Part shown: positions 63,176 through 64,000 of the stretch, in pieces
Numbering within the stretch: the stretch's first letter is position 1
Layout: every line of letters begins with the position of its first letter
Assembly (NCBI GenBank): GCA_025345505.1
Contig: JANVCC010000125.1
Span: 234,400-298,399, forward strand
Source of the DNA: Todiramphus chloris collaris
Lineage: Eukaryota > Chordata > Aves > Coraciiformes > Alcedinidae
DNA: 64,000 bases
Reading direction: 5' to 3'
Program-made: the position numbers and the translations under genes
The notes under the pieces: model-generated
Seen by the model: the letters and a program-made list of their open reading frames with translations, nothing else
Databases searched by the model: none
What the model was told of the DNA's origin: nothing

Positions 63176-64000
63176 TCCAGAGAACCTGAGCAATTTAAAT
63201 CAAGAGACCAGGATTCTTGTGTTGGAATCAAGCTGAGAAAAGCATCAAGAGCAGGTGGAATCAACGCGGATGTGCATGAAGGTTACTCCAGCGTATCCTG
63301 CTTTGAAGGGTTCCCCTTTTGCAGGCTCCAAGGCAGTGATGGTGTTGAGTCAAGCAGGGCCATTGTCACAGCTTAGGTGGATGTTTCTGTAGTAAGAGTG
63401 AGCTGGAGCTTGCTGGTAATGGTTATGCTGGATCCAGTGGGTGGGAGTGTTTGCAGCACTGTCTGGGACAGAGTTTCACTGAACTTGGTATGAGGACTTA
63501 GGTTGCAGGTACTTCTGATAGCATCATCTCTGTTCCTTTTTCTAACACTGCATGAAATATGAACAGTGGCAAGTTCTTAGCAGATGGAGGATGCATTTTA
63601 GACAGCATGGTGTTCTGGGAGCACTGGCTTTGGAAGGTTGTGTATGCTCAACTGAGGCAACGGTGGGGCTATGGAGAAGACAACCAGTGGACTGTACACT
63701 GGATCTGTCCAAATCTGTTTATCTGGACTACTTGATGTATCATCTTACGATGCAGTATGGTTTTTTCTAGCGTGCCTTCGTGGCTTTCTGAGCTCCAGCA
63801 TTTCATGAGAAAATAAATCTTGGGAGCTTTGCCTTTGGGGCTTGCGGGTGCTCGTGCTGCCATGTGCTTGCAGGGAGGGAATTGGATTATCTACAGGCTG
63901 TTGCCCCGTCAATAAAGTAGGTAAAAAAAGGCACCTACCAGTAGGAAGTATCAGAAGGTGCCTGAGGCTTTAAGAAACCTACAGAAGTCTCATCTCCTGC

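Larger units (their letters stand above)
49996..64000 (+). other. KHDRBS3: KHDRBS3 intron 1 (5' part; runs past the window)
   Basis: The intron starts with the consensus donor GTGAGG and continues to the end of the window, at least 14 kb. I searched for the expected exon 2 start (residues like EIEKFQKGEG) and for KH-domain residues and found neither. The content is mostly unique, AT-leaning sequence: a 72-bp tandem duplication at 52,667-52,810, a short CpG-rich patch near 54,660-54,780, G-runs at 60,124 and 62,685, a GC-rich patch near 58,376-58,545, and one minus-strand CR1 fragment at 63,056-63,175. Open frames inside it show no recognisable domains. Confidence 0.85.

Noticed and set aside
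50000..64000. KHDRBS3 exon 2
   Set aside because: No sequence encoding EIEKFQ-like or KH-domain residues with splice sites was found.

Overview
The window is vertebrate nuclear DNA, almost certainly from a bird. The main reason is the many short, 5'-truncated CR1 (chicken repeat 1) LINE copies. They end in the typical avian CR1 3' tail ("tggactcgatg...ccttccaacc...attctatga"), and at least one retroviral LTR of an avian ERVL-like type is also present. No bacterial or phage features were seen. I cannot name the species.

Only one protein-coding exon could be supported. A CpG island (about 48,690-50,300) holds the promoter, 5' UTR and first coding exon of KHDRBS3 (SLM2/T-STAR, a STAR-family RNA-binding splicing regulator) on the + strand. 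The coding part is 49,908-49,995, followed by a clean GTGAGG donor. The promoter has two CCAAT boxes, two GC/CACCC-type boxes, a TATA-like TATTTAAA and an initiator-like TCAGTC. The 5' leader holds exactly one upstream ATG, which is out of frame and overlaps the coding start. The rest of the window (49,996-64,000) is intron 1; I found no second exon.

The upstream 48.7 kb (1-48,690) looks like intergenic, gene-desert DNA. It carries about a dozen CR1 fragments on both strands, one well-supported and two tentative LTR fragments, poly-A/T tracts, an AT-rich patch and several small tandem duplications. Its most distinctive element is a ~670-bp minisatellite of about 51 copies of a 13-bp unit (32,077-32,748), next to a small CpG-rich patch. 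A few unique segments keep CpGs and homeodomain/POU-like words and are candidate conserved regulatory elements; only a cross-species alignment could establish that.

Most long open frames are by-products of CR1, LTR, minisatellite or GC-rich sequence. I see no undescribed multi-gene system here. The points most worth checking are the KHDRBS3 promoter/leader architecture, the minisatellite, a 72-bp tandem duplication in intron 1, and two ~97% identical CR1 3' ends in direct orientation about 35 kb apart.
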